From assembly GCF_025532145.1 (NCBI RefSeq), contig NZ_ARXS01000021.1, positions 1-64,000 on the forward strand: a stretch of DNA of 64,000 bases. The letters are read 5' to 3'. The translations under genes and the position numbers were made by a program. Numbering within the stretch: position 1 is the first letter of the stretch; the number at the start of each line of letters is the position of its first letter. The DNA is from Alloalcanivorax balearicus MACL04. Lineage in GTDB: Bacteria; Pseudomonadota; Gammaproteobacteria; Pseudomonadales; Alcanivoracaceae. Below the pieces are notes generated by a model, which was not told where the DNA came from, did not search any database, and saw nothing but the letters and a program-made list of their open reading frames with translations. Shown one piece after another: positions 49,101-56,234 of the stretch.

Positions 49101-49343
49101 CCGATCATTCTGACTTCGCTGACCACCTTTCTGGGGCTGGTGCCGATCGTGTTCCTGGAATACAGCCTGCAGGCACAGGTGGTGAAACCGATGGCGGTAT
49201 CGCTGTCCTTCGGCATCGTCTTCGCCACTTTGATCACGCTGGTACTGATCCCGACGCTCTATATGGTGATGGACGATGTGACGGGATGGTTCGCCGGGCG
49301 GCGCAAGAATGCAGCGCCGGCCAGTGATGAGAATGCAGGATAA
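46155..49343 (+). CDS. RND efflux permease
   Basis: A 1062-residue AcrB-fold transporter with the expected two repeats of six helices and two large periplasmic loops. Helix 1 reads NPVAANLLMAILIIGGAITAF-like (about 33-53); helix 4 carries the proton-relay acidic pair in VLGIVVDDAIIIGES, and helix 10/11 has GIVALAGVVVNDSLILVDFVN. Drug or hydrophobe export is expected; it is less like AcrB/MexB than like the NPVAANLLM-type RND group common in marine bacteria. It is cotranscribed with the adaptor. Its end lies 9 bp from the convergent GH3 operon. Confidence 0.92.
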   Translation: MSSPPDADNRQSEAPRLNAYTGLIAWFTHNPVAANLLMAILIIGGAITAFTITKEIQPQVETNYVTITVPYLGATPTDVEQGVLIKIEEAIQDLEGIREIVSIASEGNGSVQVEVAPDYDIREVMDNIKMRVDSITTFPAETERPIYQRNVWSTEVIWVAVSSIDVDDRTLKEVARRVRDDITALPSVTKTELIGDRPYEIGIEVSEETLRNYGLTLTEVADAVGRSSLDLPGGRIQAAGGDILVRTVGQAYVGRDFEDIVVRTNPDGSRLLLHDIADIRDGFVEDNYYLTHNGRPAVGIRVLALGEQDALALSREVRDYVDQMQESLPDGVQVNWMIDVSYYLEGRLNMMSENLLMGAVLVFLILSLFLRLKLAFWVMAGLLTAFLGTLFTLPLFGITINLISLFAFLVVLGIVVDDAIIIGESAYTRIQRDGHSSNNVVLGVLDVAGPATFGVLTTMAAFLPILLVSGIWGQFFASIGGVVVICLFYSLIESKLILPAHLAHMRDAPPETSKPNRMIRFQRRFSDGLFRFVDNTYLPLLRRILRHRYLALAGALSVLILAVGLIVGGLLRVVFIPDLSGDFVQVELEMNKGTPAYVTQTNLDTIGKALTEVDQELQQELGLNEPLVRTQLAWTESDTTGGIVVELVKSENSLVSVPELSRRWREKVGRIPGARTFHIGGEGGPDDNDISLELVSQNQAHLEAASAELEQRLRDYNGVYDLRNSHDSGVREIQLRIKPEAELLGLSQRDLARQVRQAFYGEEVQRIQRGQDEVKVMVRYPRTERQSEGYLEDMRIRTGDGQAVPFSAVADLDMGSSPATIRRFDRQRSISITARVDKAVAEPGRITKDLIEHQLPDILSHHPGVSYRVTGATRDQEKMMVDLLYGTGLALFLIYALMAIPLKSYVQPLMIMSVIPFGTIGAAVGHLVLGMPFSLLSMFGIVALAGVVVNDSLILVDFVNRYRRDGEPLVEAAIKAARARFRPIILTSLTTFLGLVPIVFLEYSLQAQVVKPMAVSLSFGIVFATLITLVLIPTLYMVMDDVTGWFAGRRKNAAPASDENAG

Positions 49344-49352
49344 GAGCCGGCC

Positions 49353-50306
49353 TCAAGCCCCTTCTTCCAACAGAAAGTGACGCCACAGATTCAGACATTT
49401 TCGCGTGGCCAGGCGCCCCGCCGTCAGTGAGGCGTCCACCCGCAGCGACAGGGTCAGCCGGCCGTTGACGATAATGGCGCCGTTGGCGACCGGGTGGTTG
49501 GGACTGCCTGGTCCGCATACCGCCAGACAAGCGGCATCGGAAAAACCGGCGGCGCCAAGATCGAGTCGCCAAACCCCCAGGTTGCTGAAGGAACCGAGAT
49601 GACCGGGACCCTCGAGCATGCGCCGGCATAACCAATTCACGCCGCGCTCGCCAACCCAACGGCCCACATGCGCCAGGTGCCAGAAACGCCAGTGCTGCTG
49701 CTGGCGCAGCCCCTCGCGCAAAGTGGCGTACAGCGCCGCCACCGACTGCTCCGGCGCCACCGGCACGTAAAAGCCACTGGACAGGTTCATGTCATCCCGG
49801 GGGCGGCTCACGGCGCCGCGCATATTCACCGGATATAACCAACTGCCGGTGGACGGTGTCTCCAACAGCGTTTCGCCTACCGCCCGATGCAGACGATGCA
49901 GCAATAAACTGTTCAACGAACCGTGTTCCTGCTTCGCCCGCGCCATGATCGCCGCCGTGGCTTCGGGACCAAAACAGGTGGTCTCCACCTGGCCATGGGG
50001 TTCGGGTCCACGGAGACGGCGCCAGGGAAGCGGCTGTCCGGGGGGCGCCCCCGGCGCCCGCAGCCATTGCCACCAGGGCGGAGGTGAACTCTGACGGCTG
50101 TGTGGCACTGGCGGCGCCGGTACTCCCCATTGCCGCAGCAACACCAGCAATCCACCAATGCCATCGTGATCTCGATGAGGAATCGAATAGTGCCGCTCGC
50201 CAATGCCATCCGGGTCGATCACCGCGAAATGGATGGCATCGTCGATGCCACAACGACGCCGCGCCTGATACCACATGCCGATATAATCTTTATCCGCCAC
50301 CGTCAT
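49353..50306 (-). CDS. condensation-domain/WS-DGAT-like acyltransferase
   Basis: A 317-residue protein, last gene of the GH3 operon. It has an HXXXDG-type centre, PHRDHDGIGG (His44, Asp48, Gly49), as in condensation domains, CoA-dependent acyltransferases and wax-ester synthases; the first His of the classical HHXXXDG is Pro43. A second half carries NLSSGFYVPV and LGSFSNLGVW, corresponding to the conserved strands of that fold, but the protein is shorter than a full condensation domain (about 450). I infer an acyl or aminoacyl transferase that acts on the product of the GH3 enzyme. Its ATG overlaps the TGA of the GNAT gene (ATGA). The annotation is by fold motif only. Confidence 0.55.
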   Translation of the reverse strand: MTVADKDYIGMWYQARRRCGIDDAIHFAVIDPDGIGERHYSIPHRDHDGIGGLLVLLRQWGVPAPPVPHSRQSSPPPWWQWLRAPGAPPGQPLPWRRLRGPEPHGQVETTCFGPEATAAIMARAKQEHGSLNSLLLHRLHRAVGETLLETPSTGSWLYPVNMRGAVSRPRDDMNLSSGFYVPVAPEQSVAALYATLREGLRQQQHWRFWHLAHVGRWVGERGVNWLCRRMLEGPGHLGSFSNLGVWRLDLGAAGFSDAACLAVCGPGSPNHPVANGAIIVNGRLTLSLRVDASLTAGRLATRKCLNLWRHFLLEEGA

Positions 50307-51391
50307 AGCCGGGCCACTTCCACATAAGGGATCCGATCCGGGTGCAATCGCGGACGCGGGTCTTCACCATAACTGACCAGATAATGGTCGCTGAGCAGGG
50401 TACGGCGGCGAAGACCACGCACCGCCTCGCGCAACGGGTCCTGCGTGAAGAAGCCGCACACCACCGCGCCGTGATCGCGATGATGGGCATGCACGGCGTG
50501 CTCCAGTAGCGGCGCCAGCCATTGCGGGTCATTGTTCTCGGTCACCAGGGTGTGCAGCGTGACAAACGACAAACACTCGCCCGGCGCCGGCAACCGCAAA
50601 CCGCCGTGCAACGGGCGGGTGGCATTATGCAGCGGCCGCAGCCATTCCAGCGCGCCGCGATAGCCGCTTACCCGTGTCTGTTTGATATCGCTTTGGTTCC
50701 AACTCCCCAGGACACCTTTCAGTGTTGTCCCCTGCCAGACACCGACCCAGTCGCCCAGGCTCAGACCATGGAAATAGGGAGAGGAATGCAGCTCACTCAA
50801 ATCCAGCCGGGGAAAAAACTGCTTGCGCGGCCCTTCCCGTTCCAGCAAGGCCAGCAGCGCGCCACGATCCGCCCGGGTCATGGCGCGCACGGTAAGCCCC
50901 GCCGGTGCCTGAAAGCGGCCCGGGCGGGTGTAGATCACACTGGTCTCGATGGTGCCGAAGGGATAATAGCCCGGCAGCCCGGCGCGGCCGCTGGCCACGG
51001 TATTCCGTGATACTCCGTTATCGCGCAGGATCACCGTCTGCATCCACTCCGCTTCCTGCAGAGTGGCTTTCAAAGTGCGGAACAGACGGAATAACAGACG
51101 GCTGCCCTGATGCCCGGGCGCGATACGCAGATCATGGGCATAGCGGATCGGCACGCAATCGCCATTCACCCATACCCGGCGACGGCCCACGTTGTACACC
51201 GCGCCCAGCTCCGGCGAGGGCCCATCACTCTCCGCCACCCAGACTTCCGGCTCTTCGCAGGTAATGGCGGCCCCGCGGAAATAATCCGGGCGCCGCTCAA
51301 ACGTCAATGTCATCGCCCCCGGCTGCGGCGTGTTTTCCAACAGCGCCAGAATCGCCGGGTTGTCCTGACTGGTGGCTCTTCGGATACGCAT
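50303..51391 (-). CDS. GNAT-fold acyltransferase, tandem GNAT-like
   Basis: A 362-residue protein. The N-terminal half (1-about 150) is a GNAT domain: IRRATSQDNPAILALLE, then VRYAHDLRIAPGHQGSRLLFRLF-like motif A region (about 89-113; RIAPGHQGSRL approximates the acetyl-CoA Q/RXXGXG/A loop). A second segment begins LTVRAMTRADRGALLALLE (about 171) and looks like a second, divergent GNAT unit. Related tandem GNAT proteins transfer acyl groups to amines. ATG 51391 starts at MRIRRA; it lies 10 nt after the GH3 gene. The substrate is unknown. Confidence 0.7.
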   Translation of the reverse strand: MRIRRATSQDNPAILALLENTPQPGAMTLTFERRPDYFRGAAITCEEPEVWVAESDGPSPELGAVYNVGRRRVWVNGDCVPIRYAHDLRIAPGHQGSRLLFRLFRTLKATLQEAEWMQTVILRDNGVSRNTVASGRAGLPGYYPFGTIETSVIYTRPGRFQAPAGLTVRAMTRADRGALLALLEREGPRKQFFPRLDLSELHSSPYFHGLSLGDWVGVWQGTTLKGVLGSWNQSDIKQTRVSGYRGALEWLRPLHNATRPLHGGLRLPAPGECLSFVTLHTLVTENNDPQWLAPLLEHAVHAHHRDHGAVVCGFFTQDPLREAVRGLRRRTLLSDHYLVSYGEDPRPRLHPDRIPYVEVARL

Positions 51392-51401
51392 GGCCCCCTC
51401 C

Positions 51402-53012
51402 TCAGGCTGAAACCGGCGACGGCGCCGGTGCCAGAAACGCCGGCGCGGTTCCCGGCCAGGCACGCAGGGCCTCGATCTTGATGTTGCCCTCGATCATGCC
51501 CTGGTCCCGGCAATGGCCCAGATAACGTTCGCGCATGTCCGCCAGCACCACACAACGCAGCGGCGCCAGCTGGTGCAGGTTGCGCGCGAGACGATAATGG
51601 AAGTGGCCGCCGAAGGCCTGCTCTAGATGCTCGGCCAGCGCTGCCACCGGCGCTTGCGGAGCGCCTTCCAGCAACGCCAGATAACCGGGTTTTCCTTCAC
51701 CGGCATCCTCACAGGCCACCACGCCCACCGGCGTCACGCCGGGCGGCAATGGCGCCTGCGCGAACGCATCGTTGACCGCCTCGCCGGTCATCTTCTCGCC
51801 GACCAGATCGACGGTGCCGCGCCGCCCCAGGAAACGCAGGCAAGGCACGGTGCGCCAATGTTCGGTCACTTCCACCAGATCATTCAGCCGGTAGCGCAGC
51901 AAGCCGCTGCCGGTACTCAGCAACGGCATCACCCGCTGCCCGGCTTCCAGCTCCCAGGGGGCGTAGATGGCGCCGTCGTCCGGATCCTGGAACTCATACA
52001 CGTGGCTGCGATACGCCAGCGGATAACGGCCCTGACAAGGAAAGGTCACCACCCCTTCCGTGGCCCACAGCCCCTTGCCCTGGAACTCCGCCTGCGGCAA
52101 CAGCGATTGCAGACGCCGTGCCCAGGGTTCGGACGCGGCGGTGTCCCAGGCACTGACCAGTGCCAACGCCGGCCACAGGACACGGAAAAAATCCGCCGTC
52201 AGCTCACCATCCCAGGCCCTGAGCAGGGCTGCCGCACGAGGACAACGTGGACACCCGGACTGCGCCATCGCCGCTCGCCGCATTCCCCAGTCACCCTGGT
52301 TCAACACTCCCGCCAGTTCCTCGCGCCACTTGGCCAGACCTTCCAGCAGGCCAATGCCGAAGGTGGGGCTCCACACCGACAGCAGACTCAGGCGGCGATC
52401 GGCGACCAGGTAAGCCAGGGTGGCGAACAGGGAATCGTCGGAGCTGCGGGCCAGAGCCACCGTGGACGGCACGCTCTGGGTGGCGCCGGCGATCAGCCGC
52501 TTGCCCCAGGACATCAGCGCCAGATCGTCATTCAATTCCTCACCAAGGGACTCCCGCAGCGCTGTGGGCATCCAGGACAGCGACCAATAATGCCGGCCGT
52601 GCCGCAATTTCGGATAACGATGATAAAGATCCGCCAGCCAGGGACCGATGGCCCCGTCCAGTTCGCCGAGAAAGGCTCGACTGTACGGAATCCATTTGAT
52701 CGCCGAGGTGGAACCGCTGGTGGGCTGGTAACGGGCGGTGGGCGAGGCGATCAGCGGATTGACGCCGTCCCGCCGGCCCTGGTCCACCCGGGCGCGCCAG
52801 TCTTCGTAGCCGGTAACCGGTAACCGTTCGGCGAAGCGCTCCCAGGACCAGTCCTTACCGATTCCCTGCTCCTGCCCCGCCGGTGACGCCGCCACTTGCC
52901 GCATCAACTGGCGATGACGAAATCGCTGGGTGTGTTCCAGATGGGAGAGGCCGGTGCGGAAACGCCGTCCGGCGGGCAGCACCCCCAGATGCAATAGCCG
53001 TTGGCTGAGCAT
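51402..53012 (-). CDS. GH3 auxin-responsive promoter family protein (acyl-adenylate amido synthetase)
   Basis: A 536-residue GH3-family member of the ANL adenylate-forming superfamily, which in plants conjugates amino acids to acyl acids such as jasmonate and indole-acetate. All three nucleotide motifs are visible: TSGSTSAIKWIP (98-109), the YEFQDPDD region, and LLRYRLNDLVEV (371-382) with RFLGRRGTVDLVGEK (393-407). The C-terminal domain ends NIKIEALRAWPG. AAGGAGAGG precedes the ATG at 53012. Cotranscription with two GNAT-type genes and a condensation-like gene suggests synthesis of an amide-linked acyl product; substrate and product are unknown. Confidence 0.85.
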   Translation of the reverse strand: MLSQRLLHLGVLPAGRRFRTGLSHLEHTQRFRHRQLMRQVAASPAGQEQGIGKDWSWERFAERLPVTGYEDWRARVDQGRRDGVNPLIASPTARYQPTSGSTSAIKWIPYSRAFLGELDGAIGPWLADLYHRYPKLRHGRHYWSLSWMPTALRESLGEELNDDLALMSWGKRLIAGATQSVPSTVALARSSDDSLFATLAYLVADRRLSLLSVWSPTFGIGLLEGLAKWREELAGVLNQGDWGMRRAAMAQSGCPRCPRAAALLRAWDGELTADFFRVLWPALALVSAWDTAASEPWARRLQSLLPQAEFQGKGLWATEGVVTFPCQGRYPLAYRSHVYEFQDPDDGAIYAPWELEAGQRVMPLLSTGSGLLRYRLNDLVEVTEHWRTVPCLRFLGRRGTVDLVGEKMTGEAVNDAFAQAPLPPGVTPVGVVACEDAGEGKPGYLALLEGAPQAPVAALAEHLEQAFGGHFHYRLARNLHQLAPLRCVVLADMRERYLGHCRDQGMIEGNIKIEALRAWPGTAPAFLAPAPSPVSA

Positions 53013-53022
53013 AACCCTCTCC

Positions 53023-53796
53023 TTATTCGTAAGCCGCCGGACGGAGGGCCAGACGCAGGCGGCGCGGCCGTTTGCGCCACAGCTTGGCCAGATAGGCCTG
53101 CGCCGTGCCACGATCAAAGACACCGACACAGGGCAGCTCGGTACCCCGCTCCCAGGTCGGGTTACGCTCTTCGAAGAAGCGGATCTTGACGTTGCCGTCG
53201 CGCATTTCCTGGGAAATCGGCGCCACCGCGCCCTTGAGCGCGGAATAGTTTTCGCCGAAGTCCAGCAGCTTGCGCTCGGAGCAATAGCTGCCGGAATAGA
53301 GCCGCTCGCAGTAGTGGTCGACGTAATCCGCCAGATCCTGATGGTGGCCATCGGGATGGGGATAGTACCGATTGAAGTTATTGGCCAGCAGCAAGTAGGT
53401 CTTGTAGCCCTTGGAGATCAGCAGCCACACCAGCATTCTCGTCGGGCGCTTCATTTTTTCCCGCACCATCCAGCGCAGGAAAGCGGTTTGCAGGGAGCGA
53501 TCCCCCCAATATTGTTTCTCGAGGATAGTGTCACCACTGAAGACGCCAGTGGCCGCCCGCCCCCTGACGTTCATCGGCACGGTTTTCAGTGTCGAAAAAC
53601 CCACCACTTGCTGATCCAGGGTCCGGCGCACCATGAAGACGCCGCTCTTCTCCGACATATCCTTGACGAACACCTCCAGGGACACGTTCTGGTAGTACTT
53701 TTCGTAAAGCCCGTACATCTCCTTCATGTCAATGAAGGAGATCCGCTCGATGGGTACGTAGCGTGTTTTCAACGTATTGCCGGTATCACCCGCCAT
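53023..53796 (-). CDS. GNAT-like hypothetical protein, first gene of the GH3 operon
   Basis: A 257-residue soluble protein. The segment FVKDMSEKSGVFMVRRTLDQQVVGFSTLKTV (about 44-74) and the following VFSGDTILEKQYWGDRSLQTAF (about 86-107) follow the strand-helix pattern of a GNAT/N-acyl-amino-acid-synthase-like fold, but no canonical acetyl-CoA loop is present. The C-terminus is strongly basic (WRKRPRRLRLALR). Tyr and Phe are frequent. The ATG at 53796 is chosen; a 10-nt gap separates it from the GH3 gene. Family assignment is tentative. Confidence 0.55.
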   Translation of the reverse strand: MAGDTGNTLKTRYVPIERISFIDMKEMYGLYEKYYQNVSLEVFVKDMSEKSGVFMVRRTLDQQVVGFSTLKTVPMNVRGRAATGVFSGDTILEKQYWGDRSLQTAFLRWMVREKMKRPTRMLVWLLISKGYKTYLLLANNFNRYYPHPDGHHQDLADYVDHYCERLYSGSYCSERKLLDFGENYSALKGAVAPISQEMRDGNVKIRFFEERNPTWERGTELPCVGVFDRGTAQAYLAKLWRKRPRRLRLALRPAAYE

Positions 53797-54263
53797 GTTC
53801 TTTCTCCATCCTTGATAGTGCACTTGGCCGCGCCGCGGCACGGCGATTCCCGTCCGGCATCAAACCGGAACCATGGTCCCTTATCTGGCGTTACTTATTT
53901 GACGTTATGTTTGGCGCAATAAGCTGCATGTATCCCGAGCGTCACCGTCTTCCCGGTGTCACGGTTATTGTTCTAACCGATTCGTCTGAACAATCGATGA
54001 CAGCATCTAGCCAGGGCAAGAAAGAGAAAACAAGTGCAATGTCATGAAATCGGAACTGGAACCGACGAATCGCGCAAAGCACTATTTTTTATGAGGTTAT
54101 TCGGTGTCTAACAGGTCTCGATTTCAACAAAGGACAACAAAAAATTCATTGAAATGAAGGAAAGATTCGGAGAGGAATGAAGATTATTGGTGAACGATTT
54201 TCATCAACCATCGCGGTCCTTTTCTGTATGAAGAGGACCATTGCTGTCTCACAATTCGCTGTA
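53797..54263. other. AT-rich leader of the GH3 operon
   Basis: A 467-bp region without a gene, clearly lower in GC from about 53880 to 54240 (runs such as ACTATTTTTTATGAGG and ACAACAAAAAATTCATTG) than all flanking DNA. It must contain the promoter of the minus-strand operon. I could not choose one promoter with confidence and see no sigma-54 element. Frames here are short and lack ribosome sites. Confidence 0.5.
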
Positions 54264-54438
54264 CGCTGACACGCAACACGCTGGCACGCCAATCCCAAGG
54301 CCCGCTTGCGGCCACGTCATGCCGGACTTGATCCGGCATCTCCCTCTGTAGGGGCATGACTTCGTAGAAGGAGATGCCGGATCAAGTCCGGCATGACAGG
54401 GTGTTTTTAAAGGCGTGCCGGCGTGTTGCGTGTCAGCG
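54264..54438. repeat. composite nested palindrome
   Basis: Outer 27-bp arms at 54264-54290 (starting CGCTGACACGCAACACGC) and 54412-54438 differ at one position. Inner 28-bp perfect arms at 54316-54343 and 54370-54397 contain CCGGACTTGATCCGG. The inner sequence resembles a palindrome that I recall as dispersed in many proteobacterial genomes. The outer arms are homologous to those at 14064-14283, which enclose a different inner palindrome. Confidence 0.78.
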
Positions 54439-54452
54439 TCTGGCGTCCAGCC

Positions 54453-54695
54453 CTAGCGCTTCTTCTCGATCCAATAAAGGAACAGCTCGCCGTCCTGCTG
54501 CCGGGCCAACAGAGTGTGGCCCAGGAACTGGCAGAACTTGGGGATGTCCCGTTCGGTGGAAGGATCGGTGGCGCGGACTTCCAGTACTTCGCCTGGCGCC
54601 ATGTCACGCACTTTACTGTGCAGCAACATCACCGGCTCCGGGCATAACAGACCGGTGGCGTCGAGGTGGTGTTGGGCGTCAATGGCGTCGGACAT
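54453..54695 (-). CDS. tusA: TusA/SirA-family sulfur carrier protein
   Basis: An 80-residue protein with the signature [19 protein letters not shown]: Cys18 region is the persulfide carrier of the TusA family, which relays sulfur for mnm5s2U tRNA thiolation and other pathways. GHTLL and FLYWIEKK complete the fold. It stands alone here next to a transporter remnant. Confidence 0.93.
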   Translation of the reverse strand: MSDAIDAQHHLDATGLLCPEPVMLLHSKVRDMAPGEVLEVRATDPSTERDIPKFCQFLGHTLLARQQDGELFLYWIEKKR

Positions 54696-54712
54696 GGTAT
54701 TTCCGCGGAGAT

Positions 54713-54922
54713 TCAGGAGTGATCGGGCGCGCCAGTATAACGCCCTGTCACGCCGGGCCCAAGCGGTGGCCGCCAGGCCAGCGCCAGCAAGGCCATCGCG
54801 CAGGCCAGTAGCGCCGCCAGCAGGAAATGACCAGCGTAGCCGAAATAGCTGGCGCTGAACCCGCTGGCCAGCGTGAACAGCCCCACCGCCATCAGCTGCA
54901 ATGACGCCTGCAGCGTGTAATC
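54713..54922 (-). pseudogene. C-terminal remnant of an MFS transporter
   Basis: In frame from 54922 to the stop at 54713 the sequence reads [20 protein letters not shown], then [22 protein letters not shown] and a short polar tail. This matches the last two helices of major facilitator proteins, in which a Gln/Ser-rich TLQAS motif precedes the eleventh helix. Nothing upstream can encode the first ten helices: the rlmM stop codon is in the same frame 27 nt before. I read it as a degraded gene end fused by deletion to the rlmM 3-prime flank. Confidence 0.6.
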
Positions 54923-54946
54923 CCCCCCTTCCGAGCCGGGCCGCGC

Positions 54947-55987
54947 TCAGGGGGCACGAGTATCCACCCAGACGGTGATTTCCTCGCGATCGTAGTATAG
55001 ATGGGCGGCGTTGATGCGCGCGGCCAATCCTTGTTTTTCCAGGCCTTCCGCCAATCGTTCCAACAGCACCCGCGACTCACGGTAACGGCGCGCCATCGGC
55101 AATTTCAGATTGAACAACGCCGTCCGGGCCCAGCCCTGGGTGAGCCATTTCAGCATCAGCGATTGCGTGCGCGCCGGTTTGTCCACCACATCGCAGACCA
55201 CCAGGTCCACCGGCCGCTCCGGGCGCCAGGTGAAGGCGTCGGCGGAAACGTGCCGTACCGGGTATTCCTCCAGCAGGCGGGTATCAAGACGGCCATGATC
55301 AATGCCGGTGACCTTGATGCCCAAACGCGCCAGCTGCCAGCTCCAGCCGCCGGGAGCGGCGCCCAGGTCCACCGCCGTGTGCAGCCCCTCCGGCCGGCCG
55401 CGACCGAGGAAACGCAACATCGCCTCTTCCAGTTTCAGCGCCGACCGGCTCGGCGCCTCCGGCGCCAATCTCAGCCGCTGAATACCGCCTTCGGGCAGCG
55501 GCAGACGGGCCGGGCTGACGCCGATATGGCCGTGGCGGGAATCGTCGAAGTAAAGGTGTAAACGCTGACCGGCACTTGAGCGCAGCAACCCTTCCTTGCG
55601 CAGACGCGGCTCCAGAGCCTTGCGGAAGCCGCGCAGGAAGCCGGCCAGTTCACGGCGGTCATTGGTGTCCGCGTGTTCCAGATACAGCTCCGTATAAGGG
55701 CCGTTGCGTTTCAGTTCAGGCCACAAGGCACCAATGCGGTCCCGCTCCGGCAGATCATCGAACGCCGCCACCAGCGGATACAAGGTTCGGGCGAAAATCA
55801 GTCCGCTCTCCAGAATCGGCGCCGGATCCCCTTGCAGGTTCTCCCAGAACACGCAGCCACTGTCCGGCTGCGCCTGCGGATAACCGGCGGCGCCCAGATC
55901 AGCGGCCCGATCCGACAGCTCCGCCGCCAGATCCGACTCAAACCCGGGCCGGCACAAGGCCAGGTAGCGGTGTGGTTGCTTAGCCAT
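54947..55987 (-). CDS. rlmM: 23S rRNA (cytidine(2498)-2-prime-O)-methyltransferase
   Basis: A 346-residue RlmM. It has an N-terminal ferredoxin-like and THUMP region ([20 protein letters not shown], positions about 6-25), then a Rossmann methyltransferase with the SAM motif [16 protein letters not shown] and the K-D-K-E type catalytic residues: Lys in RSALKLEEA, Asp in LVVCDVV, Lys in FNLKLPMA and Glu near the C-terminus (REEITVWVD). It modifies C2498 of 23S rRNA. Downstream is the MFS remnant. Confidence 0.95.
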   Translation of the reverse strand: MAKQPHRYLALCRPGFESDLAAELSDRAADLGAAGYPQAQPDSGCVFWENLQGDPAPILESGLIFARTLYPLVAAFDDLPERDRIGALWPELKRNGPYTELYLEHADTNDRRELAGFLRGFRKALEPRLRKEGLLRSSAGQRLHLYFDDSRHGHIGVSPARLPLPEGGIQRLRLAPEAPSRSALKLEEAMLRFLGRGRPEGLHTAVDLGAAPGGWSWQLARLGIKVTGIDHGRLDTRLLEEYPVRHVSADAFTWRPERPVDLVVCDVVDKPARTQSLMLKWLTQGWARTALFNLKLPMARRYRESRVLLERLAEGLEKQGLAARINAAHLYYDREEITVWVDTRAP

Positions 55988-56002
55988 AAAACCTCGGGAA
56001 AG

Positions 56003-56230
56003 CAGTTAATAGTTAACAGTGAATAGTGAACAGCGAAAGTCAAAACAGATTGCGGTTTCGCAATAGCCGTTTGCGTATCAGCAGATGCCAATTTGAACCG
56101 TGGCGTTTTTCAGGACAAAGATGCCGCGCCCAGGTTTTGAGCGCGGCCTCCTGAATTGCGGATCACCCCGTCCGGTTCTCGCGCAACTATTCCCTGTTAA
56201 CTATTCCCTGTTAACTGTCCACTATTCATT
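56003..56230. repeat. element bounded by inverted AT-rich tandem repeats
   Basis: The left block (56003-56033) contains GTTAATAGTTAACAGTGAAT; the right block (56187-56230) contains two CTATTCCCTGTTAA units and a diverged third. The blocks are in opposite orientation and enclose about 150 bp without coding signal. It fills the gap between rlmM and purU. The same words occur at 47-77. Confidence 0.6.
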
Positions 56231-56234
56231 GCCT

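Noticed and set aside
54316-54397. Perfect 28-bp inverted arms as ends of an insertion sequence
   Set aside because: Only 26 bp lie between the arms and no transposase is encoded; a palindrome or stem-loop element fits better.
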